A stretch of 64,000 nt of DNA from Membranipora membranacea (lineage: Eukaryota; Bryozoa; Gymnolaemata; Cheilostomatida; Membraniporidae), in NCBI GenBank assembly GCA_914767715.1, contig OU612075.1:19344001-19408000 (forward strand), given 5' to 3'. The notes under the pieces are model-generated. The model did not search any database and was not told where the DNA came from. It was given only the letters and a program-made list of their open reading frames with translations. Every line of letters begins with the position of its first letter. Position 1 is the stretch's first letter. Positions 46,501-59,608 of the stretch are shown piece after piece. A program made the translations under genes and the position numbers.

Positions 46501-49203
46501 TACCCTGATAAGCTTAGTACCACTTGACCACCGTCAGGCTCCCACTAATTTCCAAATAATAGTTGAGATAGCGTTTTCACTCCTCATGGTGTGAATGGGT
46601 GCTCAAGGCCGTAATCTGGTACTAGAAAGATGAAATGTACGTAAATGTAATAGTGTTGTTAGTGATAAAAAAAGGTCATGGTATTGATAACAACATCACT
46701 ATCTAGACTGGTATTATTCTCATTTTATGATGTTATTAAATTGTAAATTTCATCTTTGAGGAGAAATTCGGGGTGACTGGATTGAGCTTGTACTGTCATT
46801 TAATGTGGGCACTGGTCGCTGGGTAATAGCTGCTCTCAGTACGGAATAATATCAATCCTACTCCAGAGTGTCTTCACTTAGCCAAGTTTTTCTTTAACAA
46901 TCGACCATCTTTATTTCCATGACTTGTTCAAAAGCCTTTTTCCACCCTGCGGTTCGTTTTCCTAGGCAACGCAACTTTCACATTTATCAACTTTTTTTTC
47001 ACTTCATATGTCGTAGTCGTAGGCCTCCCATACTAATTATTATATTGCCTAGGTGACGAATCATGATTAAGTACATGTTGTGGTGTAACCCATGTGTTTG
47101 TGTGTCAATCCGTACCGTACCGTGTACTAAAGGTAGAAGTCGGGACGTGAAGTTATAAGTCATATTATTATTTTAAGTTAAATGAATAACTTGACTAATT
47201 TTGTAGGACTGCGTCATCTCTAGAGTCTATTTGTTTGGATCTAAACAAGTGATTTTTACTCCACAACACACCCAGTTCGGAGAAATAACAAAAGGATATA
47301 TCATTACAAAACAGGATACTTGGATTATTGCCCAGTGGTGATATCTACCAGCCTAACTCAAGTGCCAAGTTTGTCGAGCAAACTCAAACAATTACAGAGA
47401 AGATAGTCACCACTACACTGAAACAAGGTAAGAGAGAGCCACAGTGCATCGATTAAGTCGGCTTAATATGAATTCGATAGCAGTCGTAATTCACTCGCGC
47501 ACTGCTTTCCAGTCCCGCCGCTGGTGTTTTTGACATCAACCTTCCCCGCTGCCCATGAAACCAAAGTAGCAGATTTCAGGGAGTTTATGGCTAACACTCT
47601 CCTGGTTGAACGAGCTCAGAACATCAACATTCAAAGATCAAACAGTAAGATATACAAAACTAGTATTAAAATTTCATCTATCCTAAGCCAAGTATCTAGT
47701 GAGAGAAAAAACAGGATTTGGTCAACAGTTTTTATTGTAAGCCAAGGCTTCCACTTCCAGACCTGCCAGAAATACATAAATATAGAATCGTTGCCAGGGA
47801 AGCCGTGTAGGGTGGTGATGGAGGGATCAGCATTTACATTTAGATTTACATTTTAAGCTTTGTGCCATTCATAGTATGGGTAGGCAGGACTGGCTTGATA
47901 AGTTTTCGTTATGGTTTACCAGACTTTATTTATCCGACGAGAGAAAAGAATTTTGTGCTCACCAAGAACATTATGATGAACATGAGGAAGGGGTGGTGTT
48001 ACATGTAACCCCATGGGAAAGTTGTGGTCACAAACTTTAACACCAACATATTGAAAAAAACATAACTCCTCAAATTTTCTTTGTTTGCAAAGAATCCAAT
48101 CTGAACTGAGATATGATGCCATCAATGAAGAGGGAGTTCATTGATGCCATTGCCAATAAGATTATTCATTTTGTGAAATCACATCTGACGTAGAAATGAA
48201 TACAGTATATCAGAACTAGTTCTCACAAACCTATAGGGGAGCTGCCTCAGATCTTATTTGTAGTAATCTTTTTTAGATTTAAGGTGGAAAAAGAGTGTTT
48301 GAAAATTTCAACAAAATGAATAAAAGAATCCATCGAAAATGTCCTACTTAAAAAAAGTTCAATTTCTGACTGTCAAACAACCAGGTTAGAATTGTTTTGA
48401 ACGTTTTGTGACCTGCAATATTCAGCACATATGTCACTCCTAAATAAATAAAAAAAACATTCCATCAAACGTTTAAATGTAAATCTAGCTCAATATTCAC
48501 GGCTACCTGGCAGGGATATCCCTGGGAGAAAACTCTAACATCTGCTGCACGTCAATAATCTCTCACAAATTTATTCATTTATGAGTTTGTACGCAGTACG
48601 CACATTAAAAAACATCCCTCCCGTCACCAGGCAAGCTAATTTATGCCTATAGTGATGTGGTTGCCTTGCCAAGCTCGTGTCATAACTGTGAATAATTCAA
48701 CTTTCAAAAGTTTGCAATTAGCTTTAGCGTAACACTTATTTGCGATCAACTGATCAATATATCGTAAGTTTGCTAATAAAAATATTATACTGGGCGTATG
48801 TGTGTCACATTCTTTTTTTTACACCTTTACTCAAATTTATCAGGTAGGTGTGATTTCACTTATAAAAAATGTGAGCACCTGCTTGATTTGAAGGTCAGAC
48901 AATGTAAAGGCTGCGACTGTCAAAGATTGGATAACCTACCCATCGGCGGCGTTTGATAAAAGAAATATCACCTTCTTCCTAACTGTCTATGTCTGACTCT
49001 CATCTAAAATTGATCAACAAGCCTAGGTTGATCCTTGGCACTGTTAGTGGTGCTGCATTTGTAGCTTTTACTTTAGCTTAGACGAATTTATTTTCATCAA
49101 CAATACTGGGTGTTCCCACAAAGTGAATTTTTTTGCCAATAATACCAGTGACCTTCACAAGTTCTGTTTTCTCATGTTTGATACATGACTTTTATTCTTC
49201 CAG
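40530..49203. other. Large gene-poor interval
   Basis: About 8.7 kb between dynein and the W-motif gene. The open frames in it are short, and I could not match any to a known family. It contains two places with good splice donors (AACAAG|GTAAGT near 45011 and AACAAG|GTAAGA near 47428) that could end noncoding first exons of the downstream gene. It also has a G run at 43906-43915. Otherwise I see nothing recognisable. Confidence 0.5.
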
Positions 49204-49264
49204 GTTACCCCACAATAGTAACAGAATCTAAGAAAACCATTTTAGAGAAGTTTCTCTATTCAAT
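49204..49264 (+). other. 5' UTR part of the first coding exon of the W-motif gene
   Basis: Follows a splice acceptor (TTCTTCCAG ending at 49203), so at least one upstream noncoding exon is implied. An in-frame TAA at 49229-49231 lies before the ATG at 49265 in the same exon, which fixes that ATG as the start. Confidence 0.5.
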
Positions 49265-52200
49265 ATGAAGGTAAGTTTACGCTAAACGCAATTGTGCAAC
49301 TTCGAACCATATGCTACACTCAGTCAGCCCTCGGAGAAATTGCTGAAAGAGCTATGACGATGTTAGGATTCCTCTATCAACATTCTGACAGCAAAATTTG
49401 TAGTTTGTGGTGGTATCATATTTTGACAACACTGGCTGTTTGTATGTAAATACAAAAGCACCTTCAAATGGTACACAGTATATTATTGCCGTTTTTAGTG
49501 TGGCATGCGCTTTGATCTCCCCACAAGGCCTGTAGACGTCCTCTATATTGTACTTTCCATGCTATGAGATCAGTAGACATGTAGGCAAAAAACCATAATC
49601 AATCAATCACTAATAAGCCGATAATAAGCATCGTTCTAGGACTATGGACATGACTGGCATTTCACCTCATAGTGGGATTATAACGTCTATATATGTGCTC
49701 TTTGATTCATGGTGTTGTAGGAGGTGATTTGCCGCAAAGTTGAGGAATGGACCCAGCAACAGAAACCCCAGCGGAAATCAGACAATATGCTTGACGAGGA
49801 TTTAATTAGAACTCTGCCTCCGAAAATAGACGTCGAGTATGACAACTCAACAACACAGCTGGTAGGTGGCATTAAGTGATAGATTGATGTATTATCTGGG
49901 GATGGCAGTAGTTTAAGCATTGCTGGAATAGCTGGTAGCAGCATTTCATTATTAACAATTTTTGGGTGGGAAAACTGGTTGATAAAGAAATGCTACTACC
50001 AGCTCTCCTGCCGCAGTTTGAGCGCTTAAACTAGGGTGGCAGAGGTTTCGTTTTTTACATAGACTGAGTACAACTGCTGGTAGTAATGTTTGCCACGAAA
50101 ATGAACTGTTGCATTTGTTTAGTCTATGTGTTGTTGCTTGTGTAGATTATGATTACGAAACAAGTTAGATTAGAAGTTACCAAAAGCAAGTGGTCAATTA
50201 ATTCCTCTGAACTCGACTGCCCTTTAATATGTGGGTGTTCGAATTTCCAGGGTCACTATAATTCACCAATGAGCACCTTTCAAGTCACCAATGACCATAT
50301 TGGTCACATAACATGGTATCATCACTGAGCGGCAGTGATAATAGCAATTATCAGTCGCTAAGCGGTCGGTTGGTATCATGTTAGCTATGAGATGACAAGG
50401 TGTAACAGGCACGCATTTTGTTTGTTATTTGTGGATATATGATACGGAAGAGGGGTCTCTATGTCACTTCAATTCTTATCTTCTTTGATAACACGTTGAA
50501 CTCACTGTATAGCGCAATAAACATTGGTTCCATGATAATAACTAACTCAAATTCCATGTGTTAGGAGCATGGGACAAGCTTTGGGAAGGCTCGATTGCAA
50601 CATGAATGAGGGGGTCGGGGTTGCACTGATGACCATGTTTCAGTTCGTAAATTATTCAAAACACTAATTTAGGAAATTGGATGGAGATATTAACTTGCAC
50701 TGTGAATTTGCACCAATAATTATTTATTCTGTGTTGTCAACACTCTCAAAAACAAAAACGCGGCCTTCAAAACTAGGGTTATGGCATGACTACCTGAAAT
50801 AGTTTTCTGAGGTCAATTTGTATGTGTTCAGGTTGTTACCATACCCTCAAAGTTAGAACTTTCAGTGTAAGAAATTTTTATTGGAAGTTTGGTTACACAA
50901 TTTCAAGAGATGTTGAGCAGAGTATCCATGAACTTTCTTTCACTTCCAGCGTAGGAAAGAGACATAAATGTAGTATGACTCTTCCCATCCATTTTGATAG
51001 CTTTTTATTGAAAGATCCCCCCCCCCCCCCCGCTCTCAAAGCAATGTGCTATAAATGCCATTAGCCAGAGGAATACATCACTCATTATTAGCAAGGGAGT
51101 ACAGCGGGATAGGATTTTTACAGATGACTTTCAACAATCACATGATAAGAAGCAAGTGCTCTAACCAACATAATTACTTATGACTCATATTTGATCTGTT
51201 GTAGGACGAAGACGACATCGCCTCTGAGGGGGAGGGTTCATCTGGTGAAAGCTTAGAAGTAAGTCCTCATAGCATTCAGTAATAAGTTCTCAGCACTTAT
51301 ATACGTCTGACCTTAGATCTCAAAAATCGTATATGTACGACAAGGGTGGGAAACAAAGGCCTCCCAAACTGTGTGTCTCAAGTTCAGAATTTTCTAGCCT
51401 CAGTTCCCAAAACACTAATATATACCATGAGAGGGGCAAACGAAGGTCTCCATAATGCGCATATCAACTCAACAGCGCTGGATCAGAAGTCTCTGTTGAA
51501 TTTGGATGTTAATATTTTGAAACATACCTAAGGATAAGCTATAGTTTTAACTTAACCTCTTATCGATGTACCCAGGCACATTGATGAGTGCCACTTATAG
51601 ATGGTTGGCTTGATGTGAGAGTTGGATGGTTTCTTGAGCACTGCTGGTAAACCTTACGCTCAAGGAGGTTATTCAGTTGATAAATGGTGCTTGAAGCCTC
51701 AAGAGTTTAGAGTTATTTCTACCACGATGGCGTAACAGCTATCGCATCTTCGCTCTATGACACATTTACAGCGCACTGCCTGCATATGACAACCATGTCA
51801 GACCAAAGATTGAAGACATTCAATAGCTGCTAGTAGCTGCATCATTCCTGTGTTGCTATATGTCAATAATATAGATAATTATATTGTTTTATTATGTAAT
51901 TATATAGTTTTATTACAATCAGGTTGATGTAATGGTCATGTTTTTTTTGTTTTAGGGTGGAGAGGTTTTCACAAGGAAGATTCACTCATGGAACAGACAT
52001 TACGGGTCTTTCAGATCCAAGGGAGAAAGACCACAGATCAAACCAAAACAGAAACACAAGGTGCGCATTAAAAACTGAAATAAAAACATAATGAAACCAA
52101 ACAAGAGAGTAAGGGACCTAGTTTATCTCTTTTGCTGTATTGATGGTAGCTTTCACTGACCCAATGACCTCTATTCACTCTCCAAGCTATTATAAGGCCT

Positions 52201-55200
52201 CTTTTTTGTGAGCCGTTTGGTTTCCCTCCTACTTATGACGTCCAACCTCCATATGTCTCTGTGGATAAAGAGTTTTTTAAGAAGAAAAATGACTATTGTT
52301 GTTGATTATGAAACAAAAAGCATGTTTTTTCTCAGTTACTTGGCTGCAGGATCTGCTGATTGTTGTTGTATTATTATTTGTGACTGTTGGTCTTTTTGTA
52401 TAGATGGATATTGATACCGTTGACCTAGATGTTGATGAACAGGAGAATTTTGAGGTACGATATTTAGATACAAGTATTTGTGAGTTCTAAACATAAAGTT
52501 AACATATATTAACTATTATATTATATATATATACATTAACTCTATGATGCGAAACGATTTGATAGGCATGGGAATCTTTCATGTACCGGCAGTCACTGCC
52601 ATGTTATTTTGGCTTGGCTCGAATATTTTTTCCAGGTTACATGAGCAATGCCAACAATGTAATCAGTTATCTGGTGGTAGTGATCAAATCTCATACCCGA
52701 CATGTTGCTGCATTACGCTAGATTGATATCAGCCAAAAGATATACTGTGCCATTACTGTGCCATTACTGTATAGCTCAAATCCACTTAATGTCTCTAACG
52801 CCTGTAATGCTCACCCAACTTTGGGTAAGCTCTCGAATGGATCAACACAACTTGTCCATCTTTTCACTAGTTCTCTGTTATTACTTGATAATGATAAGCC
52901 TGCTGCTTTTTGAGTTCCAAAACATTATGGGCAATCATAAATATGTAGTCACATAGCCCACTTGTTATTTTGTGTGCACGTAAAAAAACAGTGGACTGTG
53001 TGGCAAGGATTTTTTTCTGTGGTCCATCAAGTTGAAATATGGGCTACTTTGTCAGTATCACAAAACAGTGATTTATGTAAAGGTATCCTAAAACTTTCAA
53101 ACAGTTTTAAATTGTATCCCAATGGTTTTGATGATTCTTTGATTCATTCTTCTAAAGTACCCCTGTCATGTTGTTCTCTGTAATATATCACTAAGATCAA
53201 AGGCTCACTCGAGTCTGACGCATGATCATCAATTTTGGCGTTACAAAAGTGACAGTGCTGATGAGATTTGAAATAGAAATTAATCCAAATCCCGGATTCC
53301 AATCAGCAGATTAATCTAAATCCTTCTCAATGTGGAGGTTAAGGCTGTAAGCTGTACCATTTTGTCCTCATCAGCCCACATTTGCAGCCCAGAGTCACAC
53401 ATAACTGAAGATATATTAAGAATTGACCTCAGATTGATATGCAATAAGTGCTGAAACGTAGACCCCTATTTATGGAAACTAAGTCTGATTGCAATGTTAT
53501 TTTCCAATGGAAAATGGGTGGGCGCTCTCTCTGTGATTATGATGTCTCAAATATCTTTTATTTGGTTTGGTAATGTAACACCATAAAAAATATTGACTAC
53601 TTTACTGAATCATGAGCAGCTAAAACAACATAGTTACCGGAAACATTATTTGTCGGAGATTTCTTAATGTTGTCATTGTTTTATTTGATGTATACTTAAC
53701 TCTTTTTCTTCTCACTACAGGTGAATATTTCCGATATGGTGGGCGGATGGGATAAACACTACAGACCCTCAACATGTAGAGATGATTCTGAGCAAGAGTC
53801 CCCGCAAATCAAGGTATGCTAACACTGAAATTCATAAACATTTATGTAGTGTTCTTATTACTTGATCAGTTTTGGCAGTTCAGGCAAGATTGAATCGGAT
53901 TGCTTGACCGCGACTTTTACGGTTGACAAGAACAGGGCTCAATTTGTTCTATCAATATCATTTCAACAGATATTCACTTGGAGGTTTTTTTCTGGAAAGT
54001 ACCGTGCAATATGAGATTAGGTGTAGTATTTCATAAATTCTTGACTGGAATGAAAATTGCTATGCACGTTTTTTTTGTGAAAATAACAAAGTGATATTTA
54101 GGAGTTGTGTTCTGATTAAATACTGAGGGATAACTCCTATTTGCCAGACATCAAGATTTGTTTGTTATTTTGCAGGATGTAGGACTCAGGAGGACACAAT
54201 CACTGAGAGTAAAATCAAATGTAAGTTGCTAATAACCAAAGTTGATTCTGATACTCTTTTTTCAATTGTTGCTTATACAGGAGTAGTAACAAGAATAGTA
54301 AAGAAAAATGATTGTAGATTGACCATGAAAGTATACATTAAAGTATACACGGATTAATCATAATATTTTCTAATTAGGTGATGTTAGCCTCTTTTCCTAC
54401 AAATTCTTTTTATTTCACAGGTGAAAGATTTAACCAATAAAGTCGGTCTATGGGAGAAACATTTCCGTCCAAATAAATACAAGTCCAAAACTTCCACAGA
54501 AAAAGTAGGTGTAAAAATAGATATGATCTCCTAGTGGCAAACTGCATATTCACGTTCTTCTTTACCTGATACTGTCGCGTACTGCAATGATGTCAAAGTG
54601 TCAAAATGCAGATCTGATGTGAAAATGTACCTTTTATTGAAAATACTCAACACATTGATGACTGACACATTTTATTGTAGAAGGAAATCGAGGAGTCAGA
54701 AGTTAAAGAGGAGGAGATTAAAGTAAAAAAACCTGTTAAAAGGGTATGTCTAGTTATTCTGCAAAGTATTTCCTAATAAAACAACCGAGGAGTGATGATG
54801 AGATGATCAATGAAAAGAATTGAATTTAATCTTACTTTATCACCAAAAAATATTTTGGAGGCGAATTTTGTATTTTGGATATTGTTTGATATTTTTTACT
54901 TTATAATCAAGCAAAAGCTTTTCAATCCAAGTCGTTTTTTGTCAACTTTAGGGTTGTATTTGTGGAATGAATGTCAACCAGAAAAATGTTGATGCTCTTT
55001 TTTGGCTTTTTTTCATTCCCAACTAGGAACTAGGACCCTATTTATATCTCTGACATGTATAGCCTTGATCCATTAATGTAGCCTCAGAATCTACAATTGG
55101 GTTTTGATGTGGGTCATAAAAATGCAATAAGGGGCGGGCTTCTTTAGGTTCTAAGGCTGGATTGACTTAACAGATATACACATACTAGGATAATAGTGTG

Positions 55201-56614
55201 GATCTTTAGTTTCAATTTCTGTGTGTGTCTTTGTTACAGTCTGTCACACTGTTGGCTCGACCCGAGATGACTGGATTAGTAGATTTATGGAACAAACACT
55301 TTAGACCACAACGTCGCTGCAAAGTAGCTGCTAATCCAGAAGTCAAACAGGTAAAATTTACCTCCAAATCGTACTTCCTATTCACAAAAACATCCATCCA
55401 AGTTTTTGGTCATCATTGTTCACCTACCATTGTTTATCTAACTATATAGAAGATAGAGTGAAAGTGGCAAAATTGTTTGACATAATATTTATGCCACAAC
55501 AAAAAATCACTTGTAAATATTATGATGTAGGTCCTTTCCCTTTGGGATGATTGATTTCTCTCCTAAGAGTATTATCACAGCTACTATACCTGCTCTTTCT
55601 GTACCACTGATTTATATCTTCATTCCATGTGATTTGTTAGTCAATTGTATATTCTTTGTTCTCTCTTATACATTGGAAAATCAACAATATTATGTGCTTG
55701 TTTGTTTTTTAGAAAAGACAGTTGAAAGCAGTCACATCACTTTTAGTAAAGCAATGGGATGATCATTATGATAAACTGCAACAAGGCAACGAAAACTCAA
55801 CAGCCACATGTGAAGTTAAACTTAGAAACAGTGAGAGGACAATCCCGAAACAATTATTCTATTCCGGAAGCGATTATAATGCTGATAAAAGGGACTCATA
55901 TAGAAGTAGGCGGACAATTTCACAACTAAGTCTTAGCTCATCGGAGAGCATAACTCCACATGCATCTGATGATGAATCTGATGACAGAACACCAACTAAC
56001 TCAGATGATGAAAGATTGAGCTCTGATGAGTCTGAGACCTCTGAAGGTCAACTGAAGGTGAGCAATTGTTGATAGCTAACACAATGGCATTGATATTACA
56101 CTATTTAGGACATGTATCACTGACCGTCAGAGTCAATTTAGTCCACAGTGTTCCCAACCCTAATACCACACCTAACTCATCCTGATGGTACTCAAGATTC
56201 ATCAATTAATCCACTCCTTATATATCAGAGATATGCATGCAATGGCATATCAAATGATTAGTGTGGATTAATGATCTTTCTTTTTTCAAATATTCATTTA
56301 TGAAAAATATGGACACTATGTGTTATCTGTTTTTTTTAGAAGACTGGTAGCAGTTTATCTCGGACGCCATCATTAGTGAGAGCCAGAATAAGAGAACTCG
56401 GTAATCAGAGAACTCGTGTTGTCGCCAAACAGGTAAACAACAAATTAATAACCATATTTTGCTAGTCTGTGTTCTCTTTGTGGTAATTGCTTTGCGATTG
56501 CTTGAGTTTATCAAACTTTGCTTGTTGCCGCAGAGGCTGGATATCAACCTGACAAATTCAATCACCAAGTACTATACTTTCCTTTTTGCCTCCTGTGCTA
56601 GTTTCTACAAATGA
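49265..56614 (+). CDS. Unrecognised 423-residue protein with six W-x2-H-[Y/F] repeat modules
   Basis: Exons: 49265-49270, 49721-49861, 51205-51258, 51956-52060, 52404-52454, 53721-53813, 54176-54220, 54421-54504, 54681-54743, 55240-55350, 55713-56057, 56340-56432, 56534-56614. They join to one open frame of 1,272 nt, and every intron inside it is phase 0. The protein repeats hydrophobic-x3-[V/I]-x2-W-x2-H-[Y/F], often followed by R-P. Trp lies at residues 12, 79, 129, 176, 231 and 266, with Val or Ile always three residues before it. The clearest copies are GGWDKHYRP, GLWEKHFRP and DLWNKHFRP. A weaker seventh copy (LVRARIRELG, about 378-387) has Leu in place of Trp. Short acidic or basic linker exons separate the modules. 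Residues 300-366 are Ser/Asp/Glu-rich. There is no signal peptide, membrane segment or enzyme motif. I do not recognise the family. The V-x2-W helix recalls short actin or tropomyosin-binding helices of caldesmon-like proteins, but that is weak inference. Confidence 0.75.
49909..50036. mobile_element. Foldback (hairpin) MITE, copy 2
   Basis: An inverted repeat with arms of about 50 bp (left from TAGTTTAAGC, right ending GCTTAAACTA), closely related to the hairpin at 1774-1908: both have GTTTGAGC[A/G]CTTAAA outer arms and a GGTAG[T/C]AGCATTTC-like inner arm. TGGCAG occurs on both sides (49903-49908 and 50037-50042), an imperfect remnant of a target-site duplication. It lies in the intron after exon 2 of the W-motif gene. 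Confidence 0.6.
51017..51031. repeat. 15-base C homopolymer
   Basis: A run of 15 C in the intron before exon 3 of the W-motif gene. Confidence 0.8.
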
Positions 56615-56651
56615 GAGTTGATTCACACCTGGTCAAGTAAAGTGGTTGAAC

Positions 56652-56703
56652 CAGAGCATGTCCAAGAGCATGTCCAGTAACATTCCCCGGAGCATGTCCA
56701 ATA
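56652..56703. repeat. Short GAGCATGTCCA repeats in the W-motif gene 3' UTR
   Basis: Three copies of GAGCATGTCCA within 52 bp, between the stop codon and the poly(A) signal. They are spaced unevenly. Confidence 0.6.
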
Positions 56704-56730
56704 ACAATAACAATTCCTTGCCGATTTTAG

Positions 56731-56736
56731 AATAAA
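56731..56736 (+). terminator. Poly(A) signal of the W-motif gene
   Basis: AATAAA 117 nt after the stop at 56612-56614. Confidence 0.5.
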
Positions 56737-58894
56737 TGTGTGTCATGATCCCATTATTGCTGCGATGGGGGTGGATGACCGCTCATGAAACCTATGTTAT
56801 ACCGATAAAGTGTTCTGGTTTGGTTGGGACGGTAGCCCGAGTATTTTCTGAAATCTCGATTGCTAGTAGCGATCTCTGAGCTGAGAAAGCACTATTTTTT
56901 ATGTTCTAGTTGTTATTGCGGATTGGTATTAACTGGATTATTTCTGTTTTTAGAGCCATTCAAGGAAAACTACAGATTTTGCTGAACTGCGGTCCAAATT
57001 TGTGATAAGCTGTTAAGAAGAAAAGCGCTGAGAATCATTATTAGCCTTAGGATTCTCGGGGTATCAACAACTGTTAAGTGACATCCTCTGTTGCCCCTGT
57101 TGGCACTATAGGCTTGGTACTTGAGCTATTGGGCAACTTTCATCTTGTTTTGTATCCAATTTAAAAGGATGTACGCGAGAGTTAGTCGAAAAAATCACTT
57201 ATGTATTATCTAGTCAACCAAATGAAACCTTTTTTACTGCTTCATTATCGCAACCAAAACCTTTTATATTTGGTTTTTACGATTTTCAAGTCTTTTTTTA
57301 GTGCTTCTTCTACCAGAACATAAACTTATCTTTTAGAAATAGAATAGAAAATACTTTTTATCACAACTGTATTTAACCAATGTGTTCGTTTTGATTGGCT
57401 CCCATGCACGGGACAGCCAATCAGAGCAATCAAATTGGCTAAACTCTATTGACAATTGCTAGATCAAAGCTGGTCTTGATCTCAGTGAAGCTGGTTAGGA
57501 CATTATATACTCAACCATAACTTTGAGCTGTAAAACAGCTTAATCTCATTACTGAATTATTTTTTGCAATTGGTTTTTTGTATTGCTTATAGTAAAGACC
57601 TCATTAGTTGTGTCAATAACTATAGTCTCAATAAAGAAGAGTATTAGTAGCATCAAAATACAACAATGTATCGAAAACAAACATTTCAAACCCTCAGCAC
57701 TTCATAATAACAACTTCATATATATTATGAAAAATAACGATTCGCTGTAAGAAATTGTGAAATAATTGCAGCTGTTGCCAACAAAGCTCCAGATACCATT
57801 TTGCAAAGCAAGGCCATAAGGGGAGTTTGGGATATAAAGAATTCCTGAAATTCCAAACTTGCGGACTCAGGTACGTACAAGTCAGGCTCACTTCTAAAGC
57901 CTAAGTGAAATAAAAAAAGCTGGATAGAACTGGAAAGACTGCGTTTTAAAAGTGAATTTGAAATATTATCAAAGGTTTTGAACTATAATTGTCTAGAAAA
58001 GAAAATATATGATAATTGCATGCAATTTGTGGGCATTCAGACAACACACATTTATCTATTTTATGTCTAAGACAATTCATATTCATAGTTCATATTCTGT
58101 GTATTTAGCCGAGCTGTCTTTGTCTTACTTCCGATTTTTATTTTTTATAAAAAAATAATTATGTGTTTCTCAACAAATATCGCAACATATATTGCACACA
58201 GACTGTTTTGGTATTACAAAGTGTTCTATTTTAAACTGCACTAATCCTATAATTGCTGCAGTAAAGTACAGATACAACATACTGCGGTGCGCGTACCACT
58301 GCACAACACACAGGTCTTCAGCTAGAAACCATGAGTCAAGCGCTGTTTCGAGGCCTTCTCTAGTACAACCTCCTCATGGCCGGCCCCAGCAGCATGAAGC
58401 CACCCCTGTGTGTTGATGAGCATCTCAATCGATCTCATCGATCCCTCAGTGCATTTTGTAAGTTTCGGTGGTTTGTCATAATTGGTGTGTTTACGCTGTT
58501 GCGCAACCAGGGAGGCTGCCAATTCGTCATTGTTTCAGTGTAACAATGTTCGCCCCATCACTCTCATGCTTATACTCTAAGCCAAACCAGTGCAGGGAGG
58601 TTTGCTTTCTATCAACTCATCGGCGCAACATCGCTAATCGTCAAGGCACCCGCCCCTCATGCCACAGTTCACTACTCAAACTCACCACATTGAGCATAGT
58701 ACAACTCATACACAAGTCAGAGAGATGACTTGTTTGCGCTACAGCCAGTGGGCTGACTGTGATCTCCTGTCTCGCTCTGCCTGCCTTTTATGCGATGGCC
58801 AAGCTTTTTATCCTATGTTTGTAATGCCTTAGATCTAACTCAGACTCACTTTGGTTTTTCACCCTGCAGAGATTAAAATACTTTAATTTGAGTA
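56737..58894. other. Intergenic interval without a recognisable gene
   Basis: About 2.2 kb. Open frames are short and show no motif that I know. No splice-bounded conserved exon was seen. Confidence 0.5.
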
Positions 58895-58898
58895 TTAA

Positions 58899-59427
58899 AG
58901 ACTTTGTTTGAGGCTGCTCTTTTGTATCACATCTTATTCTCCATATTTTATTCTATCATGTGAGCGATTTTCAGCTTTAGAATCCAAATATTGAGGAAGT
59001 TATGGCCTCTCAAACTTCCAGGGTGATTGCCTTCAATCGGCATTGGGAATAAGCGGATGTTTCCCCTGGGGTATGTCACAACCATAGACATGTGACATAG
59101 ACATTATGAGTTATTAGTTAATACACTAATAATCACATAATAATTGAGGATCAAAATTCAGACCTGGGTGGGAATCGAACCCGGGTCCCTATACCTATAG
59201 GCAACGACACTACCATCACGCCACTTGGACCAACTAGGTTATCTGATTGTGACGTACCCTACGGATTGCCGACTGAGTTTTACTGCCGATAAATTGCCGT
59301 CACCTTGGAAGTTTGAGAGGCCATAACTTCCTCAATATTTGGATTCTAAAGCTGAAAATCGCTCACATGATAGAATAAAATATGGAGAATAAGATGTGAT
59401 ACAAAAGAGCAGCCTCAAACAAAGTCT
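58899..59427. mobile_element. 529-bp inverted-repeat element with TTAA target-site duplication
   Basis: The outer 122 bp of the two arms (58899-59020 and the reverse complement of 59306-59427) are identical in the given sequence. A diverged inner part of the repeat extends to about 59090 and 59247. TTAA flanks both ends (58895-58898 and 59428-59431), as for piggyBac-type insertion. The terminal bases AGACTTTG differ from the usual CCC start of piggyBac repeats. There is no transposase, so it is non-autonomous. The centre carries a tRNA-like sequence (59161-59232). It abuts the 3' end of the LINE remnant. The perfect arms suggest a recent insertion or arm homogenisation. Confidence 0.75.
59161..59232 (-). 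ncRNA. tRNA-like pol III promoter unit (SINE head) inside the inverted-repeat element
   Basis: On the minus strand there is an A-box-like TGGCGTGATGG (59213-59223) and, about 31 nt on, a perfect B box GGTTCGATTCC (59171-59181) in a T-arm-like context. The acceptor and outer T-stem bases do not pair well, so this is a tRNA-derived promoter or SINE head, not a working tRNA. No A-rich tail or separate target-site duplication was seen. Confidence 0.55.
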
Positions 59428-59608
59428 TTAAAGGCATAATCCCGCTTAGCCTTCTACCCCCAGCAGTTTGCTAATCATCACTTAATCCCCTCAATCTAAT
59501 CCTTACAAGGATTATAAACAAAGGAATTAAATGCTGGCCAACTCCACAAAACAAAGTGAGTGTGTTAAACCCCAGCTTACATGCAATAGGATTACTTAGC
59601 TTTTGTCT

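Noticed and set aside
47514-47643. Possible coding exon (acceptor before 47514, donor-like GTAAGA near 47644)
   Set aside because: The next exon of the W-motif gene has an in-frame stop before its ATG, so this segment could only be noncoding leader or chance.
59161-59232. Functional tRNA gene
   Set aside because: A and B boxes are good, but acceptor and outer T-stem bases do not pair, and it lies inside an inverted-repeat element; it is better read as a SINE-type promoter.
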